Of a stretch of DNA of 64,000 bases, positions 19,369 through 29,377 are shown piece after piece; within the stretch, counting starts at the first letter, position 1; every line of letters begins with the position of its first letter. A program made the position numbers and the translations under genes. The stretch spans positions 310,001 through 374,000 of the forward strand of contig NZ_NIWW01000002.1 of NCBI RefSeq assembly GCF_002201535.1. The letters run 5' to 3'. A model generated the notes under the pieces. The model did no database searches. It was not told the origin of the DNA and saw only the letters and a program-made list of their open reading frames with translations. The DNA comes from Lacimicrobium sp. SS2-24 (GTDB lineage Bacteria > Pseudomonadota > Gammaproteobacteria > Enterobacterales > Alteromonadaceae).

Positions 19369-21183
19369 TCAGGCTGATGCAACCCAGTCTTTGATTTTCC
19401 GCTCAAGCAGCGGCAAAGGCAGAGGGCCATCCAGCAAAATCAGGTTATGGAAGGTCTTGATATCGAAGCGATCACCAAGTTGCGCTTCTGCATAGTCGCG
19501 CAGCTCCTGAATCTTCAGCTGGCCGGTTTTATAGGACAGTGCCTGTCCGGGCATAATCATGTAGCGTTCGATTTCAGCTTCCACATCACTTCTGGGCATC
19601 GCAGAGTTGCTTAGCATATACTCAATGGCCTTCTCGCGCGTCCAGCCTTTGGCATGCAGCCCGGTGTCGACAACCAGACGCATGGCACGAAAGAGCTCTG
19701 CGCTCAATTTACCGTAATACTGATAAGGATCGGTGAAAAAGCCCAACTCTTTACCCAGACTCTCAGCATACAATGCCCAACCTTCCGCGTAGGCGGTGTA
19801 AAAGTTCTGGGTACGGATTTTCGGCAGATTATCGATTTCCTGTTGCAGACTGATCTGGAAATGATGTCCCGGTGATGCCTCATGTATCGACAAGGTCTCT
19901 ACGCCATACTTAGGCTGAGCCTTGAGGTTGTAGGTATTGGCAAAGAAAATTCCCGGTCTGGAGCCGTCTTTGGCTGGCGGGATATAGGAGGCGCCCGGTG
20001 CTGATTTGGCCTGTGCCGGTGGATAGGGTTGAACCATATAATCCGCTTTAGGGATTTTACTGAACAGCTTTTCCAGTCTCGGTGCCATGCGGGATTTGAC
20101 CGACTCATACGCGGCGAGAACCGCCTCCTCTGAGTCGAAGTAAAATTGAGGATCGGTTTTCAAAAAGGTAAAAAAGTCCTCAAGACTGCCTTCAAAACCT
20201 GTTTGCCTGGCCACACCTCTCATTTCTTCATGGATGCGTTTGACTTCATCCAGGCCCGTTTGATGAATACTCTGTGCAGTGAGATCGAGTGTGGTATTAG
20301 CTTTAATGGCAAATTCATACCAGGCTTTGCCATTGGGTAAGCCGCCATAGCCGTGAGAGGTTCTCGCCGCCGGTAAATACTCGTTTTCCAAAAAGTGATG
20401 CAGTCGCGCAAACGCCGGAGTCAGACGCTCTCCTACCAATTCTGAATAGGATTGGTGCAGACGCTCGTAGTCCGCCTTGTCCATGGTTTCTTTGGCTTTT
20501 GTAAGCGGGGTAAATAAATCACTCTGGGTCGGCTCTTCGTGTATCAGTGCGGCGATCTGTGGCAGCATAGATTCCACCACCGGACGCGGCTGGACTACCC
20601 CCTGCTCTATCCCTTTGCGCATATTGATCACTGCTTGATCAAGCCAGACCACAAAGCCGTCAGCCCGCTGCAGGAAGTTGTCGAAATCCTGCACGGTATT
20701 AAATGGCTGTGCGCTGACCCCGCCACCTAACTGCATAAAGAAGTTATGGGGGCTGAAAATAAATTGGTTAAGGGGCAACAGTTCAACCGGAAAAGCGCGC
20801 GCCTGAACCTGCTGTTCTAGGTTTTCTTTGAATATTTCATAGGTATACAGGTCCTGTCCTTTAAGCGCTGAACGGTCTATCTGTTGCAGTGCTGCCAGAT
20901 ACTTGTCAGTAATGGCATGACCTTCGTCGATAAACTCAGGAGACAAACTGTTGGGCCACAAATGGTTGAAACGGTTATCCCCCTGGAATAACGCATTAAT
21001 CGGTGAACGTGGCAGCGTCTCTTCGATGTAGTGATCGGTCAGCGCAACCAGTCTTGCATCGGCGCTTTGTGCGCTTTGCATGACGTCCTGCAACCTGGGA
21101 TCGACGGACACCTGCTGTGCCGTGTTGCTGCAAGCCTGCAAAAGACTTGCGGAAAGGGCCAGTGCGATAAGTGACTTTTTCAT
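19369..21183 (-). CDS. DUF885 lipoprotein, probable metallopeptidase
   Basis: A 604-residue lipoprotein with lipobox LLQAC (Cys18). The body matches DUF885, a family with a thermolysin-like zinc site. The motif SIHEASPGHHFQ near residue 435 provides the HE...H pattern, and YAEGWALYAE downstream supplies the next glutamate. The order MTRE-KAIEYMLSNSAMP near the end is also typical. It is predicted to be a periplasm-facing peptidase. It has its own terminator and is separate from the M14 gene upstream by about 115 bases. Confidence 0.85.
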   Translation of the reverse strand: MKKSLIALALSASLLQACSNTAQQVSVDPRLQDVMQSAQSADARLVALTDHYIEETLPRSPINALFQGDNRFNHLWPNSLSPEFIDEGHAITDKYLAALQQIDRSALKGQDLYTYEIFKENLEQQVQARAFPVELLPLNQFIFSPHNFFMQLGGGVSAQPFNTVQDFDNFLQRADGFVVWLDQAVINMRKGIEQGVVQPRPVVESMLPQIAALIHEEPTQSDLFTPLTKAKETMDKADYERLHQSYSELVGERLTPAFARLHHFLENEYLPAARTSHGYGGLPNGKAWYEFAIKANTTLDLTAQSIHQTGLDEVKRIHEEMRGVARQTGFEGSLEDFFTFLKTDPQFYFDSEEAVLAAYESVKSRMAPRLEKLFSKIPKADYMVQPYPPAQAKSAPGASYIPPAKDGSRPGIFFANTYNLKAQPKYGVETLSIHEASPGHHFQISLQQEIDNLPKIRTQNFYTAYAEGWALYAESLGKELGFFTDPYQYYGKLSAELFRAMRLVVDTGLHAKGWTREKAIEYMLSNSAMPRSDVEAEIERYMIMPGQALSYKTGQLKIQELRDYAEAQLGDRFDIKTFHNLILLDGPLPLPLLERKIKDWVASA

Positions 21184-21298
21184 GGGCAGTGCTCTTTAAC
21201 TAATAATTGTGTCAGTAGCCTACCAGAGCTGCACAGATAACGAAGCAGAATAAGTGTTAGCGAATATGACAATGCCCCTCAGTGGCCCCGCACGTCAG

Positions 21299-22480
21299 TC
21301 AGTCGAGCGTTGCAGGCAAACTGTCCAGCAGTAACTGCATAAAGCTGTTGGCTGAAATGCGGGCATTATGTTGGATTTCTTCCAATGAGGCAGCATCAGC
21401 CACTTCATAGGTGATCGAAGGGATTTGATACTGATTGTAAAAAAAGGTTTTGGCGTTCGTTGCTGAGTGATTATGCCCAGCTTTGATGCTGATGTTTTGT
21501 GGCAATCCACTTTGGTGCATGAGTTTTATCCAGCGCTGGGCAAATGCGGGGATCGCACTTGGCAGGCTGGCGGGTTGAACATAAAAGATGTCTTTTCTGG
21601 TGGAGTGAAAATCGAGCATGACCGCCAAATCAGTATGCTGCAGGTGGCGCTGAATATCCTCAAAGGTTGCCAGCGTTTCTGGTTGTGAAAACGGTCCCCA
21701 ATCTCTGTTGATATCCTCGCCGTTGGCGTTCAGACGCCAATGCCCGTTCGCAACCCCATCCGGGTTCAGATAAGGATAAATAAATACAGAGAAACGATTG
21801 CGAAACTGTTGTGCCAGTTTTGTGTCGCTTAGCAATGTGCTGGTAAAGTACTTCAAGCCAATTGCGCCGGTTACCTCTGGCGGGTGAGCGCGTCCCAGCA
21901 ATACCACGAGGGGATTGGACTTGTCAGATTGAATGGACGCGCCGTGAAGTTTGCGCCCTTCCACGGACGTTCCATAATGATAAACCTGCACCGCATTGTG
22001 TTCAGATAGTTGGGTAAACCATCTCTGATACCAGGCGCTGGTGATGACATCTTGCGCTGCGATCCATTGCTGACCGGGTTCAAGTTTAAGTTGCAAAACC
22101 AGTTTTGTTTCACTCTCATTCAGCTGCCATTGAGATGCAGGTAGGGACTGCCAATGTATAAAGTCATGGCTGTATTTCGGCCAGTATCGGTGCTTACTGT
22201 GCGAGTAGTTGAGGTGGATGCGGATGTGGCTACGGGTGTCCGAATGCACTTTGAATGCATACCATGGGCTTGGGTTAATGGGGATACTTTCAGGTGAGAT
22301 AGTCAGTTCAAACAGGCCTTTTCCGACGCTGTCACAGTGGGCAAAGGCGCCTCCTTCGAACGCCTGCGTGATTGTCACGCCGTTGCCAGTGCATGCGCTC
22401 CCTGCTGTCTGTGCAGAAACTAACCAGGAGATACTGCACAGACAAAAGGAGACGAATGTTAGCCGCTTACTCTTTAGCAT
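21299..22480 (-). CDS. M14-family zinc carboxypeptidase, exported
   Basis: A 393-residue protein with a signal peptide (about 1-24). An N-terminal beta domain like that of cytosolic carboxypeptidases comes first (about 30-150), then the peptidase domain. Zinc ligands are visible as RAHPPE (HxxE) near 205 and the distal DFHSTRKD His near 295, and the catalytic Glu in TYEVADAA near 365. The start overlaps the upstream SGNH gene by 14 bases, so the two are co-translated. Together with the DUF885 protein it suggests peptide scavenging. Confidence 0.85.
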   Translation of the reverse strand: MLKSKRLTFVSFCLCSISWLVSAQTAGSACTGNGVTITQAFEGGAFAHCDSVGKGLFELTISPESIPINPSPWYAFKVHSDTRSHIRIHLNYSHSKHRYWPKYSHDFIHWQSLPASQWQLNESETKLVLQLKLEPGQQWIAAQDVITSAWYQRWFTQLSEHNAVQVYHYGTSVEGRKLHGASIQSDKSNPLVVLLGRAHPPEVTGAIGLKYFTSTLLSDTKLAQQFRNRFSVFIYPYLNPDGVANGHWRLNANGEDINRDWGPFSQPETLATFEDIQRHLQHTDLAVMLDFHSTRKDIFYVQPASLPSAIPAFAQRWIKLMHQSGLPQNISIKAGHNHSATNAKTFFYNQYQIPSITYEVADAASLEEIQHNARISANSFMQLLLDSLPATLD

Positions 22481-23276
22481 AGAAAGACTGGTAGCTCTGC
22501 CAGGCAGCCTGCTGTAGCTTCATCGAGGTCTCGCTGTTCAGTCCGGCAGTATATGCAAGACCTTGTGGCGATTGCTGATAGAAGGCCGCGTAGAATACGC
22601 AGGCAGCCAGATAGGTGCCGGCCAGGGAAGGGTGCTTCAGTTCCTCTTTATATATTTCTGTGCCGGCTTCGGTGAATCCCTCCACATCAGCGTGATATAG
22701 CTCAATCTCAGGGTGTTGTTGATTAACCTGATCAAAGGCTAGACCCACTGGAACGACAAGTGCATCCAGATGATTCCCCAGGCTTACATAGCTGCTGTGC
22801 AGGGCCTGAGTCATCTCCGCATGATTTTTATAAGGCCAGGTCATAAATAGCACCGGTTCAGCGTCATGTTCCCTGATTATTTTTGCCAGAGCCTTGGCAC
22901 CCTGAACAAACCTCTTGTAGCGTTTTTTTGTCACAGACTCATTCGAGTGCCCCTGAATGACCACCACATCCCAGGCCTTTCCCTGTGGTTGGTTAGCCAG
23001 GTAGGGCATGCCAGCGACATGTTCGTACAATTTACCCCCTGACAGGGTTTTAAGGCGGTAACGGTTTGTGCCTTTTTGCCACTTTCCTGCGGCACGAATC
23101 AGGTTGCTGACATGATTATGCAGCCCCCCATTGAAGTAACTAAAGCTGTTACCTACAAACAGTACTTTTTGTGGCGTTGTCGTAGGAACGAGCTCAGGCT
23201 TTTCGATATCCCCGGCATTCACAGAGGCAGAAAAAAGGCTGATAAACAGCAGAAACAATAAACTTATTTTATGCAT
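22467..23276 (-). CDS. Exported SGNH/GDSL-like hydrolase
   Basis: A 269-residue protein with a signal peptide ending SVNAG. The first catalytic block reads VLFVGNSFSYFNGG (GNSFS in place of GDS). VIQGHSNES provides the block III-like site, and HPSLAGTYLAACVFYA the C-terminal D/H-x-x-H block. It resembles DUF4886-type SGNH hydrolases. The substrate is unknown. It lies between the DASS transporter and the M14 peptidase in one operon. Confidence 0.75.
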   Translation of the reverse strand: MHKISLLFLLFISLFSASVNAGDIEKPELVPTTTPQKVLFVGNSFSYFNGGLHNHVSNLIRAAGKWQKGTNRYRLKTLSGGKLYEHVAGMPYLANQPQGKAWDVVVIQGHSNESVTKKRYKRFVQGAKALAKIIREHDAEPVLFMTWPYKNHAEMTQALHSSYVSLGNHLDALVVPVGLAFDQVNQQHPEIELYHADVEGFTEAGTEIYKEELKHPSLAGTYLAACVFYAAFYQQSPQGLAYTAGLNSETSMKLQQAAWQSYQSFYAKE

Positions 23277-23282
23277 TGGGGT

Positions 23283-24776
23283 TTATCCTATTAACAACAT
23301 GGGTGCCCACCACACCGCCACGATAGACAGCAGCACCATACCTAAAATATTCAGCAGTACTCCGCAGCGAATCATCTGTGGAATGGTGAGCATGCCCGAG
23401 GCAAAAACAATGGCATTGGGCGGTGTCGCTACGGGCAGCATAAACGCACAACTGGCGGCTAATGTAACGGGAACGGTCAGTAAAAGCGGTGAGATATCCA
23501 TTTGCATGGCAATTGCTGCCACAACAGGCAACAAGGTCGCTGCTGTTGCCAGATTACTGGTCAGCTCCGTCAGGAAAATAACCAGAGCCGTGGCCCCAAT
23601 GATTAAAGCGGCGATGCCAAAGATAGAAAGCGGTTGTAATGACTCACCCAAAAAGGTCGCTAATCCTGAATTGGATACGGCAGCGGCCAGACTCAAGCCC
23701 CCACCAAACAGAATCAGCACGCCCCAGGGAACGCGGCTGGCATCATGCCAGTTGAGCAGGCGCGTGACGCCATCCTTATCACTGGGGATTAAAAACAGCA
23801 GTAGTGCTGCAAACATAGCAATACCGGCATCGGTTACGCCCTCAAGATCCAACCACTCAGTTAATGGTCGACGCATAATCCACGAAGTGATCACCAATAC
23901 AAATACCACGGCAACACGTTTCTCTGCTGCACTCATCGAGCCAAGCTCTTGTCGCAGCTTGTTCAGGTGTGCATCCACCGCCGGGTTTGCTGCAATATCG
24001 ACCTTGTAAACCACCCTTGTCAGGACCAACCATGCTAATGGCAGCATGATGAAACTCACCGGTAAACCCACTTTCATCCAGGTGATGAAGTCGATTTTCA
24101 TGTCATAGTTTTCAGATAAAAATGCGGCCAGCAGCGCATTGGGCGGTGTGCCGATGAGGGTAGATAATCCGCCGATCGTGGCGGCATACGCGAGTCCCAG
24201 TAACAGCGCTGTTTGGAAGTGTTTTATCTGTGTTTCAGAAGCTGCCGACAGATTATCGGCAATCACTTTTGCCACTGACAGCGCAATAGGCAGTAACATC
24301 AGGGTAGTAGAGGTGTTACTCATCCACATAGACAGAAACGCCGCGACCAGCATGAAGCCAGCGATAAGGCGTCGCCCTTCAGTGCCAGTCACTGCCAGCA
24401 GATTGAGAGCTATTCGCTTATGTAAGTTCCATTTTTCTACTGAAATAGCCAGTAAAAAAGCACCTAAAAACAGATAGATAATCGGATTTGCAAAGGGTGC
24501 TGCAGCCTCTTCAAAACTTGCGATGCCGAGGATATCGAACATGGCAAGTGGCACCAGAGCGGTAGCTGGTACGGGAATGGCTTCTGACGCCCACCAAATT
24601 GCCATCCATATACCTACAGCAGCGGTTCGCCAGGCTGCATCGGGCATCGCAGTTTGCGATGCTGCGAACAGCATCATGATGGCAAAAGCCAGAGGGCCGA
24701 GCACCAATCCGATGTCCTGATAGCGCCCGCGACTCGCGGCATCACCGGATTTGGTCTGATTCTTTTCTTTTGTCAT
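23283..24776 (-). CDS. DASS (SLC13) family sodium-coupled anion transporter
   Basis: A roughly 497-residue inner-membrane transporter of the divalent anion:Na+ symporter family. It has many hydrophobic segments and the family motif SNTSTTLMLLPIALSVAK near 165, repeated in the second half as ELTSNLATAATLLPVVAAIA. It usually moves dicarboxylates or sulfate; the exact anion is unknown. The ATG at 24776 (MTKEKN) is preferred; 24791 is also possible, and the longest frame uses GTG. It is 6 bases upstream of the SGNH gene and 68 bases past the TonB receptor. Confidence 0.87.
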   Translation of the reverse strand: MTKEKNQTKSGDAASRGRYQDIGLVLGPLAFAIMMLFAASQTAMPDAAWRTAAVGIWMAIWWASEAIPVPATALVPLAMFDILGIASFEEAAAPFANPIIYLFLGAFLLAISVEKWNLHKRIALNLLAVTGTEGRRLIAGFMLVAAFLSMWMSNTSTTLMLLPIALSVAKVIADNLSAASETQIKHFQTALLLGLAYAATIGGLSTLIGTPPNALLAAFLSENYDMKIDFITWMKVGLPVSFIMLPLAWLVLTRVVYKVDIAANPAVDAHLNKLRQELGSMSAAEKRVAVVFVLVITSWIMRRPLTEWLDLEGVTDAGIAMFAALLLFLIPSDKDGVTRLLNWHDASRVPWGVLILFGGGLSLAAAVSNSGLATFLGESLQPLSIFGIAALIIGATALVIFLTELTSNLATAATLLPVVAAIAMQMDISPLLLTVPVTLAASCAFMLPVATPPNAIVFASGMLTIPQMIRCGVLLNILGMVLLSIVAVWWAPMLLIG

Positions 24777-24844
24777 AGTGTTCAACTTCATTAAATAAAA
24801 AGAGAAAAGCAGGCGACCCACTTTTCTCTTTCATTGACTCAAGG

Positions 24845-27800
24845 TTAGAAATACGCTTTTACATCAACGTAGTAATTACGGCCATAGTCACGATGTGCAT
24901 CAGAGAAGAAGCCAAAGTAATCATCGGCAAGTGGCGCGCGCTCATCGGTCAGATTTTTAACCCCCAGGCGTACCCGGGTGCGCACATCACTTACGTCAAA
25001 GCGATAATCAACCATAGCATCATAAGTCGTCATCGCTGGAATGATGTAACGTGTGCCATCGTCCAGGGTTAAGTGACTTTGATAGAAGCTACCGATACGA
25101 TTCCCGGAAATGGCCGCTCCCCAGGCATCTTTGCGCCATGAGAGCTTGAACGTATGACGTTGTTTCTGATTTCCGTCTTTACCTATTAAATCAGCAAAGC
25201 CGTCTACCGGGAAGCTCTCAGGAAGAATACCCTGCTCTTTGGCGTTGACCAGTACGGCTGCATCACCGCCGGCTTCTTGCTCAAACTTATCCAGAATTGA
25301 TGCATTGTAGCGAAAATCTAAACGACCAAAATCAAAGGTTTCCTCGTAATACACACCGATATCAAAACCTTGTACGGTGCGCTTATCAAGATTCGCATAG
25401 GTATCGTTGATAAAGCGGATGTCACCGGCTGGACATATTCCGGCTGCCGCATAAATAGCAGCCTGATCGTCGGTCGCTTCAACACGATCTACCGCAGGGT
25501 TCGTATTGCAACTATTTACATCTCCTTGTAACCGGTAAACCAGATCAAGCAGCGTGTGGTTTTCTTCACCCAACAGGCCAATGGTGTTGTTTTTCTCTAT
25601 GGACCAGTAGTCCAGAGTCAGCGTCAGGCTGTCGGTTGGCGTCAGTACCAGGCCAACAGACGTATTGGTTGAATCTTCCGGTTTAAGATCCTGACTGCCT
25701 TCAGCACTGCGCTGAGTGGAGTTACGACAATCCAGCACATCCTGCTCAGGATCACCGCCATTTTCTGCGGCATACACACAAGTCCAGTCGGTACGGGTGT
25801 TGCTACGGGCTACAAACTCTTCATTAATGGTCACCAGATTTGGCGCCCGGAAAGCTTCTGACCAGGAGCCTCTCACCAGGATTGCGTCGTTGGGTCGCCA
25901 GCCAAAGGCGAGCTTACCTACGGTGGTGTTACCCACATCAGAGAAGTCCTCGTAACGCAATGCGGCCTGCACGTCCAGATTCTTTAGAACCGGTAACTGA
26001 AGTTCCGTGAACAATGCGGTTACCTTGCGCGAGCCGCTGTTATCGGGGGTCGGGCTGGAGTTCGCTATGTCAGACACAAAGGGATAGGTATCCCCCTCCC
26101 AGTCGGTAAAGCGAATCGTGCCATCCAGGCGCGGGTCACGGTCATCATCAAAGGTCTCGCGACGATAATCTACCCCCACCAACAATCCAGCATCTCCGCC
26201 TGGCAGTTCAAACATAGCCGGGTGAAAGGCCTTGATGTCAAAGGTCGTCAAAGTGGTTTCGTTGTCACGACGAACATCCACCAGTGCACGTTCAATGTTA
26301 CTGTTTACGCCCGCACTGAAGGGGTTATAGGCTGCTTCCGTGGAGTCAAACAAGGCCTCCTGCATCAAGGTGTTGGAGACACGATTGTGAGTGACATCCG
26401 ACTTGGTCGCCTTTGAATAAGCAATGGCTGACTCCCATTCCCAATCGCCCACATAACCCCGGAGTCCTTGCAACAGGCGATAGGTGGTGCCTTCGTTATC
26501 GACAATGCGCGGTAATTCCGCGAAGCGATAGTTGTCCAGTCTGAATTCTAATCCTTCACACGGCACATCCGGAATCAGTTCCTCAGAAAGACGATAGGGA
26601 GAACCGCATGGCCCAAACGGGTTGTAGTAGTTTTGGGCACCGACACGCAGCTCAGAGGTGGAAAACTGCGCTGAAGCATGGCGGATAAGATTAGAGCTGA
26701 AGTTGTAATAGGATGCTTCGGTAAACGACTCCATACCGTTATCAAAGGCATGGTTAACGAACACAAACATATTTTGACGCTCTAAGTCAGATACCAGGTC
26801 GCGTCCGATTCCGGCATGGCCGTTAAAGTTGTGCCGGATGACACCCTGGCCATCGATTGCTCCGCAAAGATACTGGTTGATAGTGTACTGACAACGTTCA
26901 TCGCCAATAGGATAGGTCTCAAATTCGCCACTACTATCGGTAAACACGTCTCTCAGACCCACATCACGGGCGCTCGCCCCTTGCAGGTCAAACTGACCGT
27001 AGAGTGAGTTGGCGGAATCGTTGCGAAAATTGGTGTCACCTGCCCACGGGGAATCCTCAGGAAGGCGGTCGCGGAAATCTGAATTTGACCAACGCGGATC
27101 ATGGGTAGAGTTCACCCGGCCACGATCATAATAGCTGCCAAAGACACTGACATTGGTGCGGCCGTCATTGAAATCTTTACCCCATTCCAGCGTCAGCTGT
27201 TTGTCATTACGGGGGAGGTTTTCATAGTCTTTGTAACGCAAGCCGACATTTAAACCGACAAAGTCAGTTTTCAGGACATTATTCACAACGCCGGCTACCG
27301 CGTCGGCACCGTAGATAGCTGAGGCGCCATCGCGCAGAACTTCCAGTCGCTGTAAACCACCGACAGGAATGGTGTTGGAATTAACCGAATTCACTGGTAC
27401 AAAACTGCCGCCGACTTCTTCTGTTTGATAGGAGGCAGAGTTCACCATTCTTCGGCCGTTAAGCAGTACCAGGGTATTGCCGGTACCCAAATTGCGTAAA
27501 TTGAACGCGCCGACATCACCGCGCGCGGCATTTACACCACCGCCGATGTTGCCTGCTTCATTGAAAAAGTTTTGCCCATTTTCCGGAATCAAATCGAGTA
27601 ATTCATCACCCGACTCAATGCCAAGTTCGGCAATGTCATCCGCATCAAACACAGATACTGCCAGGGCTTCGCTGACTTTACCTCCGCGAATTTGTGAACC
27701 GACGACAGCGACGCGCTCTACATCTTCTGCTTCAGCAGTCTCGGTACTTTGTTCCTGTGCATTGAGGTTCAGGGCCGTAAGCCCGGCAACAAGCGTGAGT

Positions 27801-27859
27801 GGGAGAGTAAAAAAACTGACTTTGCGATTTCGGATCGCTTGGGTAATTGGGTTTAACAT
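24845..27859 (-). CDS. TonB-dependent outer-membrane receptor
   Basis: A 1004-residue receptor. Signal peptide (cleavage about LNAQEQ), then directly the plug domain (VERVAVVGSQIRGG as the TonB box region; LEVLRDGASAIYGADAVAGVVN as the plug core) and a 22-strand barrel ending in VKAYF. There is no N-terminal STN signalling domain. The ATG at 27859 has GGAG 8 bases before it and is preferred over the TTG at 27904. Genes for peptidases and an anion transporter follow, and ECF sigma and FecR-like genes precede it. The ligand is unknown, possibly a peptide or carboxylate. Confidence 0.92.
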   Translation of the reverse strand: MLNPITQAIRNRKVSFFTLPLTLVAGLTALNLNAQEQSTETAEAEDVERVAVVGSQIRGGKVSEALAVSVFDADDIAELGIESGDELLDLIPENGQNFFNEAGNIGGGVNAARGDVGAFNLRNLGTGNTLVLLNGRRMVNSASYQTEEVGGSFVPVNSVNSNTIPVGGLQRLEVLRDGASAIYGADAVAGVVNNVLKTDFVGLNVGLRYKDYENLPRNDKQLTLEWGKDFNDGRTNVSVFGSYYDRGRVNSTHDPRWSNSDFRDRLPEDSPWAGDTNFRNDSANSLYGQFDLQGASARDVGLRDVFTDSSGEFETYPIGDERCQYTINQYLCGAIDGQGVIRHNFNGHAGIGRDLVSDLERQNMFVFVNHAFDNGMESFTEASYYNFSSNLIRHASAQFSTSELRVGAQNYYNPFGPCGSPYRLSEELIPDVPCEGLEFRLDNYRFAELPRIVDNEGTTYRLLQGLRGYVGDWEWESAIAYSKATKSDVTHNRVSNTLMQEALFDSTEAAYNPFSAGVNSNIERALVDVRRDNETTLTTFDIKAFHPAMFELPGGDAGLLVGVDYRRETFDDDRDPRLDGTIRFTDWEGDTYPFVSDIANSSPTPDNSGSRKVTALFTELQLPVLKNLDVQAALRYEDFSDVGNTTVGKLAFGWRPNDAILVRGSWSEAFRAPNLVTINEEFVARSNTRTDWTCVYAAENGGDPEQDVLDCRNSTQRSAEGSQDLKPEDSTNTSVGLVLTPTDSLTLTLDYWSIEKNNTIGLLGEENHTLLDLVYRLQGDVNSCNTNPAVDRVEATDDQAAIYAAAGICPAGDIRFINDTYANLDKRTVQGFDIGVYYEETFDFGRLDFRYNASILDKFEQEAGGDAAVLVNAKEQGILPESFPVDGFADLIGKDGNQKQRHTFKLSWRKDAWGAAISGNRIGSFYQSHLTLDDGTRYIIPAMTTYDAMVDYRFDVSDVRTRVRLGVKNLTDERAPLADDYFGFFSDAHRDYGRNYYVDVKAYF

Positions 27860-28089
27860 TGACCGTGCTCCATATGATAATTCGATGTTTTTTCTTGTTA
27901 TCAATATGTAAACGCACGACAGCGCAACTTCCCCTACTCGTAAATGAATTATTTTTGTAACTGATTTCGCTTATATGGAGCAGGCTGACGATCTTTATCC
28001 AATCCAACTCACTGCTGAAGGTCCTGAAGCCGGTGTGTGTTGTTTACTTAGTCCACCGGTGCAGTGCATCCTGCACTCTTTTCGGATCT

Positions 28090-28425
28090 TTACAAAAAGT
28101 TAACAACCAGGCCAAGTATCACTAAAGCAATGGCGATATAGCTGAGGGAGGCATAATAGCGTGAACCGTTTTTATGATTCGTCAGTCCGGATGCTTTTGA
28201 TTTAGAGACGGAGGTATCATGTCTGATAGATGACCTGGCCCAAACCGTCGACACTTCCTCAAAAGCCCATCTGTGATTAGGGTCGTCATCAAGCCAGTGT
28301 GCAAACTCAGTCTTTTGCTGATCACTCATTTCACCGGAATCGAGTTTAGTCAGCCAGACAATGGCCTCGTCTATAATCTCTTCAGGGATGCCATAACCAA
28401 CCCATTCATCAATAGACATGGCCAT
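28090..28425 (-). CDS. Short FecR-like anti-sigma factor lacking the periplasmic domain
   Basis: A 111-residue protein. The N-terminal DUF4880-type anti-sigma domain is present (about 14-62: EAIVWLTKLDSGEMSDQQKTEFAHWLDDDPNHRWAFEEV). One membrane helix closes the protein (about 92-110). The 150-200 residue periplasmic FecR domain is missing. The ATG shares one base with the sigma-factor stop (TAATG), so the two are translated together. It may be a naturally short variant or a truncation; no FecR-domain remnant was noticed in the 230 bases downstream. Confidence 0.72.
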   Translation of the reverse strand: MAMSIDEWVGYGIPEEIIDEAIVWLTKLDSGEMSDQQKTEFAHWLDDDPNHRWAFEEVSTVWARSSIRHDTSVSKSKASGLTNHKNGSRYYASLSYIAIALVILGLVVNFL

Positions 28426-29000
28426 TATCCGCGTTGCGAGCGCTTATAATTAGAATCAATTTTGGTTGGGCGGCGAAATGCCTCCAAACACGCCCGCATG
28501 CCTTTGGCGATATGATTCTCGACCGTTTTCTGAGATATATTCATGGTTTCTGCAATTTCTTTATGAGAATAACCATGCAGTTTTCTCAGCACAAAGACTT
28601 GTCGGCAAACGGGCGGAAGTGTGGCAATAACCTGATGCAGTTGCTGGTGCTGTTGATCTTCCTTTAATGCCTGATATCCCTCGTTATTACCCTCAATCAC
28701 CTGAATTTGCTCAGTTTTTTGATCCAGGAACTTCTGTGCCACATTCTTATTTCTGATACGGGTAATGGCCAGGTTTCTGGCGCTGCGATAAAGGTAGCCC
28801 TGAGGATTGTCCAGATTTTCCTTTTTCAGTGTTTCAAACAGCTTTAAATAGGATTCCTGAATGACTTCTTCCGACTCTGCGGGGGACAACATCTGGCAAA
28901 GTGCACGTTTGAGTTTGTCATGTGTCTTTTCCACCAATTGTTCAAACCAGCCTGGTCCATAGTTTTCGGAGTGGGTTTGATTTTGCATCGTGGGCCACAT
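28425..29000 (-). CDS. ECF-type RNA polymerase sigma factor (FecI-like)
   Basis: A 191-residue sigma-70 of the extracytoplasmic-function group. Region 2 is at about 40-95 (EEVIQESYLKLFETL ... GYLYRSARNLAITRIRNK), with the DNA-melting and -10 helix. Region 4 is at about 130-180 (LPPVCRQVFVLRKLHGYSHKEIAETMNISQKTVENHI). It is coupled to the FecR-like gene and upstream of a TonB receptor, as in FecI-type surface signalling. An internal start at 28988 is possible. Confidence 0.88.
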   Translation of the reverse strand: MWPTMQNQTHSENYGPGWFEQLVEKTHDKLKRALCQMLSPAESEEVIQESYLKLFETLKKENLDNPQGYLYRSARNLAITRIRNKNVAQKFLDQKTEQIQVIEGNNEGYQALKEDQQHQQLHQVIATLPPVCRQVFVLRKLHGYSHKEIAETMNISQKTVENHIAKGMRACLEAFRRPTKIDSNYKRSQRG

Positions 29001-29377
29001 TTCACTCTGGTTATTAGGGTGGCGAATCTTGCACCAAGACTGCGACTCGGATCAAGTCCATGTTTTCTGTTATCTGCGACATGAGTTTGTACTGATACTT
29101 TTGTAATGTCAAAGCGTGCCGGCTACTGGCAGAATAGTGGACGCCCCCCTCCCTCCTGAACGGCCATTGTTCTATTTTTCATCAATCAGTTGCTGACAGA
29201 TCTCAATATGGCGTTTATAGTGAGTTTTGCGTAATGCAAAAAATCTAAATAAAACAACGGGGTAAATCCGCGTTTTATAAGTTGTAGTGGTGATGCCCCG
29301 AATAGCAACAACTGGCCAGAACCGACATCTATGTTGGTGAATTGGCACTGTTGCACTGATCAATTGTTGGGGAAACT
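29001..29377. other. 377-base intergenic region upstream of hppA
   Basis: This contains the divergent promoters of the ECF sigma gene and hppA. A 63-codon minus-strand frame (29172-29363) is open, but it has no Shine-Dalgarno or recognisable motif, so it is not called as a gene. Nothing else was recognised. Confidence 0.4.

Noticed and set aside
28045-28085. AGTGCA-TCC-TGCACT hairpin as terminator of the FecR-like gene
   Set aside because: The T-rich side is on the plus strand, where there is no gene to terminate; on the minus strand no T-run follows.
29172-29363. 63-codon minus-strand ORF upstream of hppA
   Set aside because: No Shine-Dalgarno, no known motif, and it lies in a promoter region; could be a remnant but cannot be supported.
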